From assembly GCA_003220435.1 (NCBI GenBank), contig QHSL01000016.1, forward strand, positions 1 to 36,106: a stretch of DNA of 36,106 nt. Reading direction: 5' to 3'. Of this stretch, positions 1 to 7,767 are shown piece by piece. Origin of the DNA: Candidatus Rokuibacteriota bacterium. Its GTDB lineage: Bacteria; Methylomirabilota; Methylomirabilia; Rokubacteriales; CSP1-6. The notes beneath the pieces are model-generated. The model was not told the DNA's origin and did no database searches. It saw only the letters and a program-made list of their open reading frames with translations. Positions within the stretch are counted from its first letter, which is position 1. Every line of letters starts with the position of its first letter. The translations under genes and the position numbers were made by a program.

Positions 1-1147
1 GTTTTTCCTTGAACTGCTGGAAGAGCCATTCCTCGTTGCGGCCGTGAGGAATCTCGAAGAAGTTCCGGTCGAACAGCGGCAGCTCGCCAGGCCCGAAGTA
101 GCCTTTCTCCATGAAGGTGTAGCCCTCCAGGAGGTGTGTGCCTTTGCCGAGCACCTGGCCCGTGGCCACGTAGTGCTCCATGACCGCCGGCATTCCAAAG
201 CGTTGGATCGGGCAGGTCTTCATACAGACGGCGCATCCATCGTAGCGCGCCATGACCGGGCGGCAGCGCTCGTAGATGAGCTTGTTCTTCTCGACGCCGC
301 GCCACCACACCTTCTCCTTGACGAGGGCACGACCCGGGCAACGGTTCACACAGACCTGGCATACCTGGCAGAACTGGTGAACACCGTAGTCGACGGGTTG
401 GTCGTAGGTCACCGGCGCGTCGGTGGTGATGATCGCCAGTCTGGCTCTGGAGCCAAAATGCGGCGAGAGCAACTGACCGTTGGCGCCCAATTGCCCCAGA
501 CCAGCCGCCACGAACATGGGTATGTACGGGGCGCTGTTGTCATTGGGGCTATGCACCTGGGCGTGATACCCGAGCTCCCGGATATGGTCGGCGAGGTCGA
601 GTAACAGGGCCCCTTCGATCTCGTAGGTCCCGAAGTGGGCGCGCTCGGCGTCCATGCCGGGGAGGGACTGCGTCTGCACGTAGTTCTGTTCCAGCGCCAG
701 GCAGATGGCGTGCTCGTATTTCGTCCAGTGCCTCTTGCTGGTGTACGTGTAGCGCCGGTCATACTTGGTGAAACCAGCTTCGCCAAAGCCCAACTCACGC
801 GCCTTCTGGCGAATAGCGGCGGTCACATCCTCGCCAGTCGGGGTGCCGGTGGGCTCGAGGTCCCCCGAGACCGCCGCGGCGTCGATGAGTGGCTCGCTGA
901 TGTCGTTGTGAGCCTTGCGGTATTCGCTCATCTCCGGGCTGTAAACGGTCCAGACCCACTGCCGATCGGCGGCCTTTTCGATGTTCTGGGTCTCCTGGGG
1001 ATACGTACGGCTGTAGAAGCTCAGGTCGGTCTCCCGTAGGGGAATACCCGGGACTGTGGTGAGATCCTCGGCTACCGGGATCTGGACGTCAGGGTCGCCG
1101 TACCGTCTGCCAGGCCGTGTGACAACGTGATCTACCCGTTTTTCCAT
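1..1147 (-). CDS. Reductive-dehalogenase-like 4Fe-4S protein, C-terminus cut by window edge
   Basis: The frame is open from ATG 1147 through position 1 (382 codons, stop outside the window). GGAGG (complement of 1155-1159) lies 7 nt before the ATG and fixes the start. The middle of the protein carries two ferredoxin-type clusters. The first is C260-x2-C263-x2-C266-x3-C270-P; the second is C295-x9-C305-x2-C308-x3-C312-P. This spacing and the preceding region (GFTKYDRRYTY, then AAGLGQLGANGQLLSPHFG) match the reductive dehalogenase / QueG-like fold, in which two 4Fe-4S clusters feed electrons to a corrinoid. There is no Tat or Sec signal, so it is probably cytoplasmic, unlike classical respiratory RdhA. 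No membrane-anchor rdhB is visible on this side. The substrate is unknown; dehalogenation is family inference, and an epoxyqueuosine-reductase-like role is the main alternative. Confidence 0.8.
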   Translation of the reverse strand, partial: MEKRVDHVVTRPGRRYGDPDVQIPVAEDLTTVPGIPLRETDLSFYSRTYPQETQNIEKAADRQWVWTVYSPEMSEYRKAHNDISEPLIDAAAVSGDLEPTGTPTGEDVTAAIRQKARELGFGEAGFTKYDRRYTYTSKRHWTKYEHAICLALEQNYVQTQSLPGMDAERAHFGTYEIEGALLLDLADHIRELGYHAQVHSPNDNSAPYIPMFVAAGLGQLGANGQLLSPHFGSRARLAIITTDAPVTYDQPVDYGVHQFCQVCQVCVNRCPGRALVKEKVWWRGVEKNKLIYERCRPVMARYDGCAVCMKTCPIQRFGMPAVMEHYVATGQVLGKGTHLLEGYTFMEKGYFGPGELPLFDRNFFEIPHGRNEEWLFQQFKEK

Positions 1148-1354
1148 TGCGATTCCTCCATAGCTTCGTCCCGGGTGAGCTGACTTGCCCACTTGACTAG
1201 CAGATGCATGCACCGGACGTCAAGGGCGCGTTGTTGGCAGCCCTGTTGACCCGGTCCGGGCCTTGGCCTAGCGTTGCCGCCGGGTGAGCGCGCCTTCGGT
1301 TAGTCTACCGTCGACTGCTTGAGCGCAACGCGTGTGAGAGGCAAGGAGAGGCCG

Positions 1355-2356
1355 ATGTTTCCGAACCTCCGGCTGATCGACCGACGCTCGTTACTCATCA
1401 ACCTCGTCGCCACCTTGCTACCGGCTTCGGCGCACGCGCAGAAGCCATCGGCACCGCCCCGGATCGGCTGGCTGTCGGCAGGATCGGAGCCCGACCCATT
1501 CCTGGAGGCGTTTCGCGAAGGTCTGCGGAAGCTGGGCTACGTCGAGGGGCAGAACCTCCAACTCGATGTTCGACACGCGCACGGGAATCTGGAGACGCTA
1601 CTCGGCGCGGCGGCGGAGTTGGCGCAGGCCAGGGTCGCCCTGATCGTCGCCAGTCTCACGGCGGTCCGAGCGGCGCGGACGATCAAGGACATTCCCGTTC
1701 TCTACGTCATCAGTGGCGATCCTATCGAGGCTGGCCTCGCGCAGAGTCTGCCGCGGCCCGGCCGCAACCTCACCGGCAGCACATTCCTTTCGCTCGAGAT
1801 CGCGGGCAAGCGCGTGGAGCTGCTGAAGGAAGCCCTGCCACGTCTACGCTCGCTCGCGGCGTTGTCGAATACCGACCATCCCGGGGAGAAGTCGGAGCTG
1901 CACGCCACCGAGGCCGCCGCTCAGAGGCTCGGGATCAAGCTCATTTACGTTGCCTTCTCCCAGTCCCCCTTCGGAACGAGCCCGGAGCTCGACAAAGCGC
2001 TCGAGACTGTTGGGCGGGCGCGCCCGGACGCGATGATCGTTTTCCCTGAAGGCGCGACCATGGCGAACCGCGTCAGTCTCGCCAACTTCGCCACCGCGCA
2101 CCGCCTGCCGTCGATGTTCGGCTGGGCCGAGTATGTCGCGGCGGGGGGACTGATGAGCTACGGAGCCAGTCAGCGCGACGCGCACGCGCGGCTGGCCGGC
2201 TACGCCGACAAAATTCTCAAGGGCGCCAAACCCGGGGACCTGCCGGTCGAACAGCCGACTAAGTTTGAGCTCGTCATCAACCTCAAGACGGCCAGAGCGC
2301 TCAGTCTGCCGATCCCGCAATTACTGCTGCTGCGGGCCGATCAGGTCATCGAGTGA
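1355..2356 (+). CDS. ABC transporter substrate-binding protein (PF04392 / YtrP-like), orphan
   Basis: This is a 333-residue periplasmic binding protein. A signal sequence (RRSLLINLVATLLPASAHAQ) is followed by the family hallmark PPRIGWLSAGSEPDPFLEAF. Later family blocks include EGLRKLGYVEGQNL, VLYVISGDPIEAGLAQSL, RPGRNLTGSTFLSLEIAGKR and, near the C-terminus, PADLPVEQ-like GDLPVEQPTKFELVINLKTA. I chose ATG 1355 because AGGAG lies just upstream; a TTG at 1319 would add 12 residues with no signal-peptide logic. No permease or ATPase gene adjoins it. The ligand is unknown; characterised relatives are linked to tryptophan or aromatic amino-acid uptake, but this branch is hugely expanded in soil lineages. 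A second paralogue lies at 13745-14734. Confidence 0.88.
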   Translation: MFPNLRLIDRRSLLINLVATLLPASAHAQKPSAPPRIGWLSAGSEPDPFLEAFREGLRKLGYVEGQNLQLDVRHAHGNLETLLGAAAELAQARVALIVASLTAVRAARTIKDIPVLYVISGDPIEAGLAQSLPRPGRNLTGSTFLSLEIAGKRVELLKEALPRLRSLAALSNTDHPGEKSELHATEAAAQRLGIKLIYVAFSQSPFGTSPELDKALETVGRARPDAMIVFPEGATMANRVSLANFATAHRLPSMFGWAEYVAAGGLMSYGASQRDAHARLAGYADKILKGAKPGDLPVEQPTKFELVINLKTARALSLPIPQLLLLRADQVIE

Positions 2357-2383
2357 GCGAAGACACTATGCCCGAGGCTCCGC

Positions 2384-2602
2384 CTACTTGAATCTGTAGG
2401 TGATCCGACCTCGGGTCAGGTCGTAGGGAGACAGCTCCATCGTGACCTTGTCGCCCGGCAGGATCCGGATGTGGTTCATCCGCATCTTGCCCGACACATG
2501 GGCCAGCACCTTGTGACCGTTGTCCATCTGTACGCGAAACATCGCGTTGGGCAGTGGCTCGACCACCTTGCCCTCCACCTCGATCGCCTCTTCCTTGCTC
2601 AT
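2384..2602 (-). CDS. infA: Translation initiation factor IF-1
   Basis: This 72-residue protein has the full length and sequence pattern of IF-1, a single OB-fold factor that binds the 30S A site with IF-2 and IF-3. The N-terminus reads [19 protein letters not shown], followed by [20 protein letters not shown], and it ends in the usual [15 protein letters not shown]. It stands alone rather than inside a ribosomal-protein operon, pointing away from the MFS gene. The solitary position also occurs in many Proteobacteria. There is no strong Shine-Dalgarno, only a weak purine stretch upstream of ATG 2602. Confidence 0.97.
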   Translation of the reverse strand: MSKEEAIEVEGKVVEPLPNAMFRVQMDNGHKVLAHVSGKMRMNHIRILPGDKVTMELSPYDLTRGRITYRFK

Positions 2603-2771
2603 GGTGTGCCGTTCTCACTTTCTTTCAGCGCCTGAATCGACGCCGGTGCCCGTGCGGCCGGGAAGATCAAGGGGATGGGCCCCGAGGATAACTCTCGCGA
2701 CCTCACTCGCCCCTACGGACGGGAGGAGATACCGCCTGACAGCGTATCACGCATTCCGCTGAGATTTGCGG

Positions 2772-2784
2772 GGTGTTGAACACC
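2772..2784. promoter_or_regulatory. 13-bp palindrome, candidate operator upstream of the MFS gene
   Basis: GGTGTT-G-AACACC is a perfect inverted repeat with 6-bp arms, centred about 60 bp upstream of the MFS start. A TTGACA hexamer begins 19 bp downstream (2803-2808) and could be the -35 element, though no good -10 follows it. The position would suit a repressor of an efflux pump, but no regulator gene is adjacent. Confidence 0.35.
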
Positions 2785-2838
2785 TCCGAGTTGCGAGCTG
2801 GTTTGACACTCTGCGAGTCGCCACCGTAGTCTCATGCG

Positions 2839-4149
2839 ATGTCCTTCCTGAACGCTGTCACAGACGTCTTTCGACCGCGATCGGCGGCCGGCGACCGGGA
2901 GACTGGTCCCCGGGTGATGGGAGCAGAGCAGGAGCCCAGCACCCGAGAAAAGCAGGCGATGCTCCACTTGAGCAACGTCTCGCATGCCGTCAATCACTTC
3001 CAGAACCAGATGATGACCATGCTGTATCCCTACATCATGGCCGACCTCGGCATGAGCTATACCGCCGTGGGCGTCCTCTCGGCCATCTGCTCGGTGCTCA
3101 GCAGCATTTGCCAGGGTGCTTGCGGATTCTTAACGCCCTTCTTTTCCCGCTGTAAGCTCCTGGGTTTTGGCAATCTCGGCATCGCGCTCGGGACGTTGAT
3201 GAGCGGTCTGGCCCCTTCGTACCCCACGCTGATCATGGCCCGTGGAGTCGCGTCCATCGGATCCAGCGCCCAGCATCCGGTCGGCTATAGCATCCTCTCG
3301 AGCTACTTCCCGAACAACCGCGGCGCCGTGATGGCGCTGAACACCAGTGTCTCCAACGTCGGGACCCTGGTGGCGACGCCACTCGCGACCGCGCTCCTGC
3401 TGGTCATGGGCTGGCGCCAGATCTTCTTCGTCGTCACGATCGCCAGCGTCGTCATGGGCCTGGTCTACTTCTTCTTCCGTGATTACGAGATGTCGAATCG
3501 ATCGGGCTCTCGACGGTCTCGACTCGTCCAGGGGTTCGGAAGCTATCGGCGGGTGCTGAAGAACCGCAAAATGCTGCTCATCGCCGGCGTGTTCATGGTC
3601 GGCGGCGCCGGCCGTGACGGCGGGGTGAACCAGATCTATTTTGCGCCTCACCTCGCGAACGACTTCGGCTATTCGAAGCTGACCATCGGGATTCTCATTA
3701 CGGCGATCAGTGTCGGGAGCATCCTGGGGCCAATCTTCTTCGGCTGGCTCTCCGATAAGTTCAGCCGCGTCCGCATGCTGCAGGTTTCGCTGGCGCTCTC
3801 CTGCGTGGGGACCCTGTGGGTCGCCCATCTTGGGCCCGGCGAAGCGATGCTGTTCATCAGCCTGCTGCTCTACAGCGCGTTTACCTCCTCGCGAGGGACT
3901 CAGACGCAGGCCATCGTCGCCGATGCCGCCTCCGACGAAGACCGAGACGCGGCGTTCAGCCTGTACTTTCTGCTGGGCTTCCTCTCCCAGCCTTTCTGGG
4001 TGCTGGTCACGGGGTTCCTCATGGACAACGCTGGATTCGCGACCGCGCTGACCCTCCTGAGCGTGACGTACGTTGTCGGGATCTTCGTCCTGTCCTTCAT
4101 GAAGGATGAGCCGCGCCCGAGACTGGCGGACCCGGCGTCACTCAGATAA
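2839..4149 (+). CDS. Major facilitator superfamily transporter, fosmidomycin-resistance-like
   Basis: This is a 436-residue integral membrane protein with about 12 hydrophobic segments. The first helix region (HFQNQMMTMLYPYIMADLGM) and the loop around QHPVGYSILSSYFPNNRGAV resemble Fsr-type MFS exporters, where the His-Pro and Arg-Gly motifs are conserved. A cytoplasmic loop rich in Ser/Arg (around residues 215-235) separates the two six-helix halves. GWLSDKFSRVRM is the second-half copy of the MFS A-motif (GxLxDrxGrr). The start is uncertain: ATG 2839 has no good Shine-Dalgarno, and ATG 2917 or 2959 would remove a hydrophilic N-terminal extension without affecting the helices. The substrate cannot be told from sequence. 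The gene ends 5 bp before a convergent gene. Confidence 0.87.
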   Translation: MSFLNAVTDVFRPRSAAGDRETGPRVMGAEQEPSTREKQAMLHLSNVSHAVNHFQNQMMTMLYPYIMADLGMSYTAVGVLSAICSVLSSICQGACGFLTPFFSRCKLLGFGNLGIALGTLMSGLAPSYPTLIMARGVASIGSSAQHPVGYSILSSYFPNNRGAVMALNTSVSNVGTLVATPLATALLLVMGWRQIFFVVTIASVVMGLVYFFFRDYEMSNRSGSRRSRLVQGFGSYRRVLKNRKMLLIAGVFMVGGAGRDGGVNQIYFAPHLANDFGYSKLTIGILITAISVGSILGPIFFGWLSDKFSRVRMLQVSLALSCVGTLWVAHLGPGEAMLFISLLLYSAFTSSRGTQTQAIVADAASDEDRDAAFSLYFLLGFLSQPFWVLVTGFLMDNAGFATALTLLSVTYVVGIFVLSFMKDEPRPRLADPASLR

Positions 4150-4153
4150 CGCT

Positions 4154-4170
4154 GTCACCGACTCGGTGAC
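4154..4170. terminator. Hairpin at the convergent gene ends, possible bidirectional terminator
   Basis: GTCACCG-ACT-CGGTGAC is a perfect 7-bp stem with a 3-nt loop, lying between the MFS stop (4149) and the last codons of the convergent gene. It overlaps that gene's TGA. There is no T-tract on either strand, so its terminator activity is uncertain. Confidence 0.35.
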
Positions 4171-5906
4171 TCGACCCGGAAGACGAGCCGGTCCGTGATC
4201 GCCGTCGCTTGACCGGTGGCGGTTGTACCCTCGACGGTGAGCACCAGCGTGTTGAGGCCGGGCGCCAGCGGGACCGGCACGATCTGGTAGCCCTCGGGAT
4301 CCGGCGTGAACCGGCCCGAGATATTGTCGCCGTTCAGCAGGGCATTGAAGGTGACGGGCCTGATGCGGGCGCCGTAGAAGATGATCAATGGGAAGCGAGC
4401 GACTCCGGGCCTGAGTCTGGTCTCGACGGTCGTGGGGCTCGCATATCCGAGCAATCGAGTCGCTTCGTCGCTCTTCTGGCCGCCACCGTCGAAACGGCCG
4501 CCGAGTCTCAGCGGGATCGCGGCCGTGGACGCAAACTCGACGCGGTAGAGGTGCACCTCACCCGGCTCGATCGAAACGTCGCGCAGCTCGGGCCGGGTCG
4601 CCGTTCCGCTCCGATTCCAGGCGCGAAACCCCAGGCTGTAGCTTCCGGGCGCCGTGCCCGTCACCTGGAGCGTGTAGGCGCCATCCGTCGGCTGCCGGAC
4701 GTCGAGCGCCATGCTGCGCCGGCCGAGCCCCCGAGGCTCCACCTTCGCCGCTGGGTCGAGACCGGCCTGCCGGCCCTGGGGATCGGTCAGGATCCACTCG
4801 CTCGTCAACTCCCCTCGGCTGGAGAGCAGGATGTGGAAGCGTGAGAAATCTGGCACCTCGGCGATCGTCACCGCAGGAGTCGACGCCGGCGAGTAGACGA
4901 CCTCATAGCGATCGATCGTGCCCGGCTCCGCCGTGCGGCCAGCGAGACGCGCCATCGCCGGACTCCCGCCCAGCGCGGGCGCCTGCACCGCGACGAGGTA
5001 GGGAACGCCCGGAACGGACGCGGTGACCTGGAGCTCGTAGCGTCCCTCCAGGGTCTCTCGGAGCATGAACCCACTCTCGATCCCCGTGCTGTGGGTTACG
5101 GCAGGCGCCTCCGCGAGCCACGCGCCCGTGGCGAAGTCTCGTCCGAGTCGCCGCCCCCGCGGGTCGATGAGAAGCCAGCTGGTCACCGGATTCGGGCGAC
5201 TCGCCCTGTACTGCTCTCCCGCGGCGACCCGGAGCGCGAGGGCCTGCGGCGCATTGCGGAAGGGACTCATCTCGACCACTCGAGGTGTCTGGCGTCGCGC
5301 CTTGGTCCACACCCTGAACGTGTCGAGAATGGCCTTGAGCTCGTCCAGACGCGCCGGCGCGCTGTCGGCCATGAGGACGCGAACCACCTCATCGTCGGAG
5401 AGGTCCAGCGCGAGGATCGGCCCGCGCCGGCGCTTCACGACGACTTTCTTCGGTGAAAGGGTCTCGTTGACCTCCGTCAGATGGATCTCGAAGCCGCGGA
5501 AGCCCTGCGCGGTCTTGAACGTCGAGCGCACCTCGCCGTTGCTGCAGTAGGTCGAGCCGTCGGGACCATCCGCCGCGCACTGGATCGTCGCCACGTGAAG
5601 CGCGAAGTCCCTGGCGGAGGGCGGTGCCCCGGGTCTGGCCACGGCTTCACGTTCGGCGCTCTGCATCTCCCGGACTTCCATGCTGAACAACATGCGCAGA
5701 CCTCGCGCCTCCCGCACGCCGATGCGGAGCCAGAGAGAACAGAAGTCGCGAGCGCCCGAGGGCTCGAGGGCGTAAGCCGCCGGGTACTTGAGCTCGATCC
5801 CGCACGCCTGGTCCTGATGGGTCTTCCACGTCGCGTCGGCGGCCGCGGCGGCACCGGCGCCGACCAGCACGGAGAGGAGCGCGACGACGAGGAGGCCGGG
5901 GCTCAC
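4155..5906 (-). CDS. Secreted protein of unknown function with repeated beta-sandwich-like modules
   Basis: From GTG 5906 this encodes 583 residues: a Sec signal (SPGLLVVALLSVLVGAGAAAAA), a 190-residue N-terminal domain, and then three similar modules. The modules contain motifs such as SWLLIDPRGRRLG / EWILTDPQGRQAG and LEGRYELQVT / TDGAYTLQVTG, which resemble bacterial pre-peptidase C-terminal domains. The last ~100 residues look Ig-like (PGLNTLVLTVEGTTATGQ). I prefer GTG 5906 because it overlaps the upstream gene's TGA (GTGA), a typical coupled start; an ATG at 5951 would lie inside that gene and break the signal peptide. No catalytic motif is visible. It is probably periplasmic or surface-exposed and co-expressed with the small secreted protein upstream. 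Confidence 0.75.
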   Translation of the reverse strand: MSPGLLVVALLSVLVGAGAAAAADATWKTHQDQACGIELKYPAAYALEPSGARDFCSLWLRIGVREARGLRMLFSMEVREMQSAEREAVARPGAPPSARDFALHVATIQCAADGPDGSTYCSNGEVRSTFKTAQGFRGFEIHLTEVNETLSPKKVVVKRRRGPILALDLSDDEVVRVLMADSAPARLDELKAILDTFRVWTKARRQTPRVVEMSPFRNAPQALALRVAAGEQYRASRPNPVTSWLLIDPRGRRLGRDFATGAWLAEAPAVTHSTGIESGFMLRETLEGRYELQVTASVPGVPYLVAVQAPALGGSPAMARLAGRTAEPGTIDRYEVVYSPASTPAVTIAEVPDFSRFHILLSSRGELTSEWILTDPQGRQAGLDPAAKVEPRGLGRRSMALDVRQPTDGAYTLQVTGTAPGSYSLGFRAWNRSGTATRPELRDVSIEPGEVHLYRVEFASTAAIPLRLGGRFDGGGQKSDEATRLLGYASPTTVETRLRPGVARFPLIIFYGARIRPVTFNALLNGDNISGRFTPDPEGYQIVPVPLAPGLNTLVLTVEGTTATGQATAITDRLVFRVESPSR

Positions 5907-6496
5907 TTCTTGGGCCGCTCGAACACGGGAAGGTCGAGATTCACATTCCAAGAAAGTGTCAACCGTTCTTCTGGCGCGTCCTCGCTATAGGTCCCGCTGC
6001 TCTTGAGGAGCAATCGCTTCCCGTCGAACTTGTAGGTTGAAAACCGCGCCAATTCGTGTCGCTTCCACGCGGCAGTCCTCGCAACCGTGGTGCCCGGAAC
6101 GACATAGCTCAAGTTCACTTGCCCAACTTTCGATTGCTTGTCCAGATAGAGAACCAACGCGGCGTAGTCACTGTTTCGCAGATCCTTCGCGCCGTTCTCC
6201 AGAACGTCAGCGCGAGCAGCTTGAGTGATCGGCTTGGTGAAAAAGTAAACTTCTAGACCGTCCGTATTTCCTGGAATGAGCCCGTGGGCAAGTGTGACGA
6301 ACGCGCTTTGGGTCACGATCGTGCTGGTGCCCGGTTTGAGAAATTTCGAGCTCCGAACCACTAATTCAAAGACCGCCTTCGTTTGAAAGTCTTGCGGCCG
6401 AAAGGAAACCTCTGAGTTCGCGCGGGGAACGCTCAGCAGACAGCAAGCGGTGGCCAGAATGGCGAGAAAACCCGGCCTCCGTGTGGGACCCAGCAT
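5903..6496 (-). CDS. Small secreted protein of unknown function
   Basis: This encodes 197 residues with an N-terminal signal sequence (RRPGFLAILATACCLLSVPRANS) and a compact beta-rich remainder. I do not recognise the family. The local base composition (roughly 50-55% GC, by eye) is visibly lower than that of its neighbours, which hints at a foreign or poorly ameliorated origin. The frame stays open upstream across the antisense of the LLM gene, but the signal peptide places the start at ATG 6496. Its TGA overlaps the GTG of the next gene, so the two form a two-gene unit transcribed divergently from the LLM gene. Confidence 0.7.
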   Translation of the reverse strand: MLGPTRRPGFLAILATACCLLSVPRANSEVSFRPQDFQTKAVFELVVRSSKFLKPGTSTIVTQSAFVTLAHGLIPGNTDGLEVYFFTKPITQAARADVLENGAKDLRNSDYAALVLYLDKQSKVGQVNLSYVVPGTTVARTAAWKRHELARFSTYKFDGKRLLLKSSGTYSEDAPEERLTLSWNVNLDLPVFERPKK

Positions 6497-6628
6497 GACG
6501 TCAAGAACTATTGGACACCATCGGGTGTCACCGGGCACAAGCAAATCCCGCAGGGGTGGGGGAGGTCGGACTGGGCTATCCTCCCTCTGCGCCGGCTGAA
6601 GCTCGCGCGGCCGGCCGGAGAGGTCCGG

Positions 6629-7756
6629 ATGCGCCAGCGCAATGCCGTTCTCGCGAACGGCCATGGTCTTCGACTCGGGCTGTTCGGGGCCAATTGCTCC
6701 AGCGGGAGAACCTATGCCACGCTCCCCGAGCGCTGGGAGGCCAGCTGGGAGAACAATCTCAGGCTGGCGCAGATGGCGGACGAGATCGGGATCGAGTGCA
6801 TGGTGCCGATCGCGCGCTGGAAGGGCTATGGCGGCGAGTCCAACCCGAATGGATCCAGCTTCGAGTCGATTGCGTGGGCGTGTGGCCTGCTGGCGGCGAC
6901 CCGTCGCCTCCACGTGTTCTGCACGGTCCACGTGCCGCTGCATCATCCCCTCGTGGCGGCCAAGCAGATGGCCACCGGGGACCACATCGGCCGGGGGCGC
7001 CTCGGGGTGAACATCGTCTGCGGCTGGAACGAGGACGAGTTTCAGATGTTCGGGGTGACCAAGAAGGAGCACGATGCCCGTTACGCGCAGGGCGAAGAGT
7101 GGTGGAGCATCGTCAAGCGGATCTGGGCCGGCGAGGACCGCTTCGACTACGAGGGGACGTACTACCGGCTCCGCGGAGTGGAGGGGTCGCCGCGGCCCTT
7201 TGGAGACGCGGACCCGTTGATGATGAACGCCGGCAGCTCCGAGACGGGGCGCTGGTTCGCGATTCGCCACTCGGACCTGCACTTCGACGCGGTGGAGACG
7301 CCGGAGGCCAGCGCCGCGCGCATCGCCGAGACCAAGCGACTGGCGCGCGAGCGCGGCCGCGACATCCAGGTGTGGACGCCGGTCGGCATCGTCTGCCGTC
7401 CAACCCAGAAGGAGGCCGATGACTACCTGCAGTACGTCGTCGATCACGCCGACTGGGGAGCGATCGGGTATCTGGCCGACCTCCATGCGAAAGAGGGGCG
7501 CAGACGTGCAGATCCCCAGCTTCTGGTGCACAGCGGCCACAATCCCCTCGCCCGACGAGCGCTCGCGCGTGGGTCCTACTGTGTCAGCGGTGATCCCGAC
7601 GCGGTCGTGCGGGAGCTCGCCCGGCTCCGGGCGGCGGGTCTTGACGGCCTGGCGGTCAACTTCGTGGACTATCTCAAGGAACTGCCATATTTCGCCGCCG
7701 AAGTACTGCCGCGGCTCGAGAGGCTTGGTCTGCGGCGCGACGGGCGTTCCTCGTAG
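6629..7756 (+). CDS. LLM-class flavin-dependent monooxygenase (RutA/SsuD-like)
   Basis: This 375-residue TIM-barrel enzyme belongs to the bacterial luciferase superfamily. Diagnostic stretches are NLRLAQMADEIGIECMVPIA, RWKGYGGESNPNGSSFES, HHPLVAAKQMATGDHIGRG, GRLGVNIVCGWNEDEFQMFG and NAGSSETGRWFAIRHSDLHF. These track closely with pyrimidine monooxygenase RutA and alkanesulfonate monooxygenase, which use FMNH2 and O2. No flavin reductase or rut gene is nearby, so the substrate is open. The product is likely cytoplasmic. It is followed 11 bp later by a MetE-like gene whose Shine-Dalgarno overlaps this gene's TAG, which suggests translational coupling and a shared pathway. Confidence 0.9.
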   Translation: MRQRNAVLANGHGLRLGLFGANCSSGRTYATLPERWEASWENNLRLAQMADEIGIECMVPIARWKGYGGESNPNGSSFESIAWACGLLAATRRLHVFCTVHVPLHHPLVAAKQMATGDHIGRGRLGVNIVCGWNEDEFQMFGVTKKEHDARYAQGEEWWSIVKRIWAGEDRFDYEGTYYRLRGVEGSPRPFGDADPLMMNAGSSETGRWFAIRHSDLHFDAVETPEASAARIAETKRLARERGRDIQVWTPVGIVCRPTQKEADDYLQYVVDHADWGAIGYLADLHAKEGRRRADPQLLVHSGHNPLARRALARGSYCVSGDPDAVVRELARLRAAGLDGLAVNFVDYLKELPYFAAEVLPRLERLGLRRDGRSS

Positions 7757-7767
7757 GAGCGAGAGCG

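Noticed and set aside
1246-1274. TTGACC-17 bp-TAGCGT as promoter of the first substrate-binding protein gene
   Set aside because: The -10 matches only half of consensus; too weak to list as a feature.
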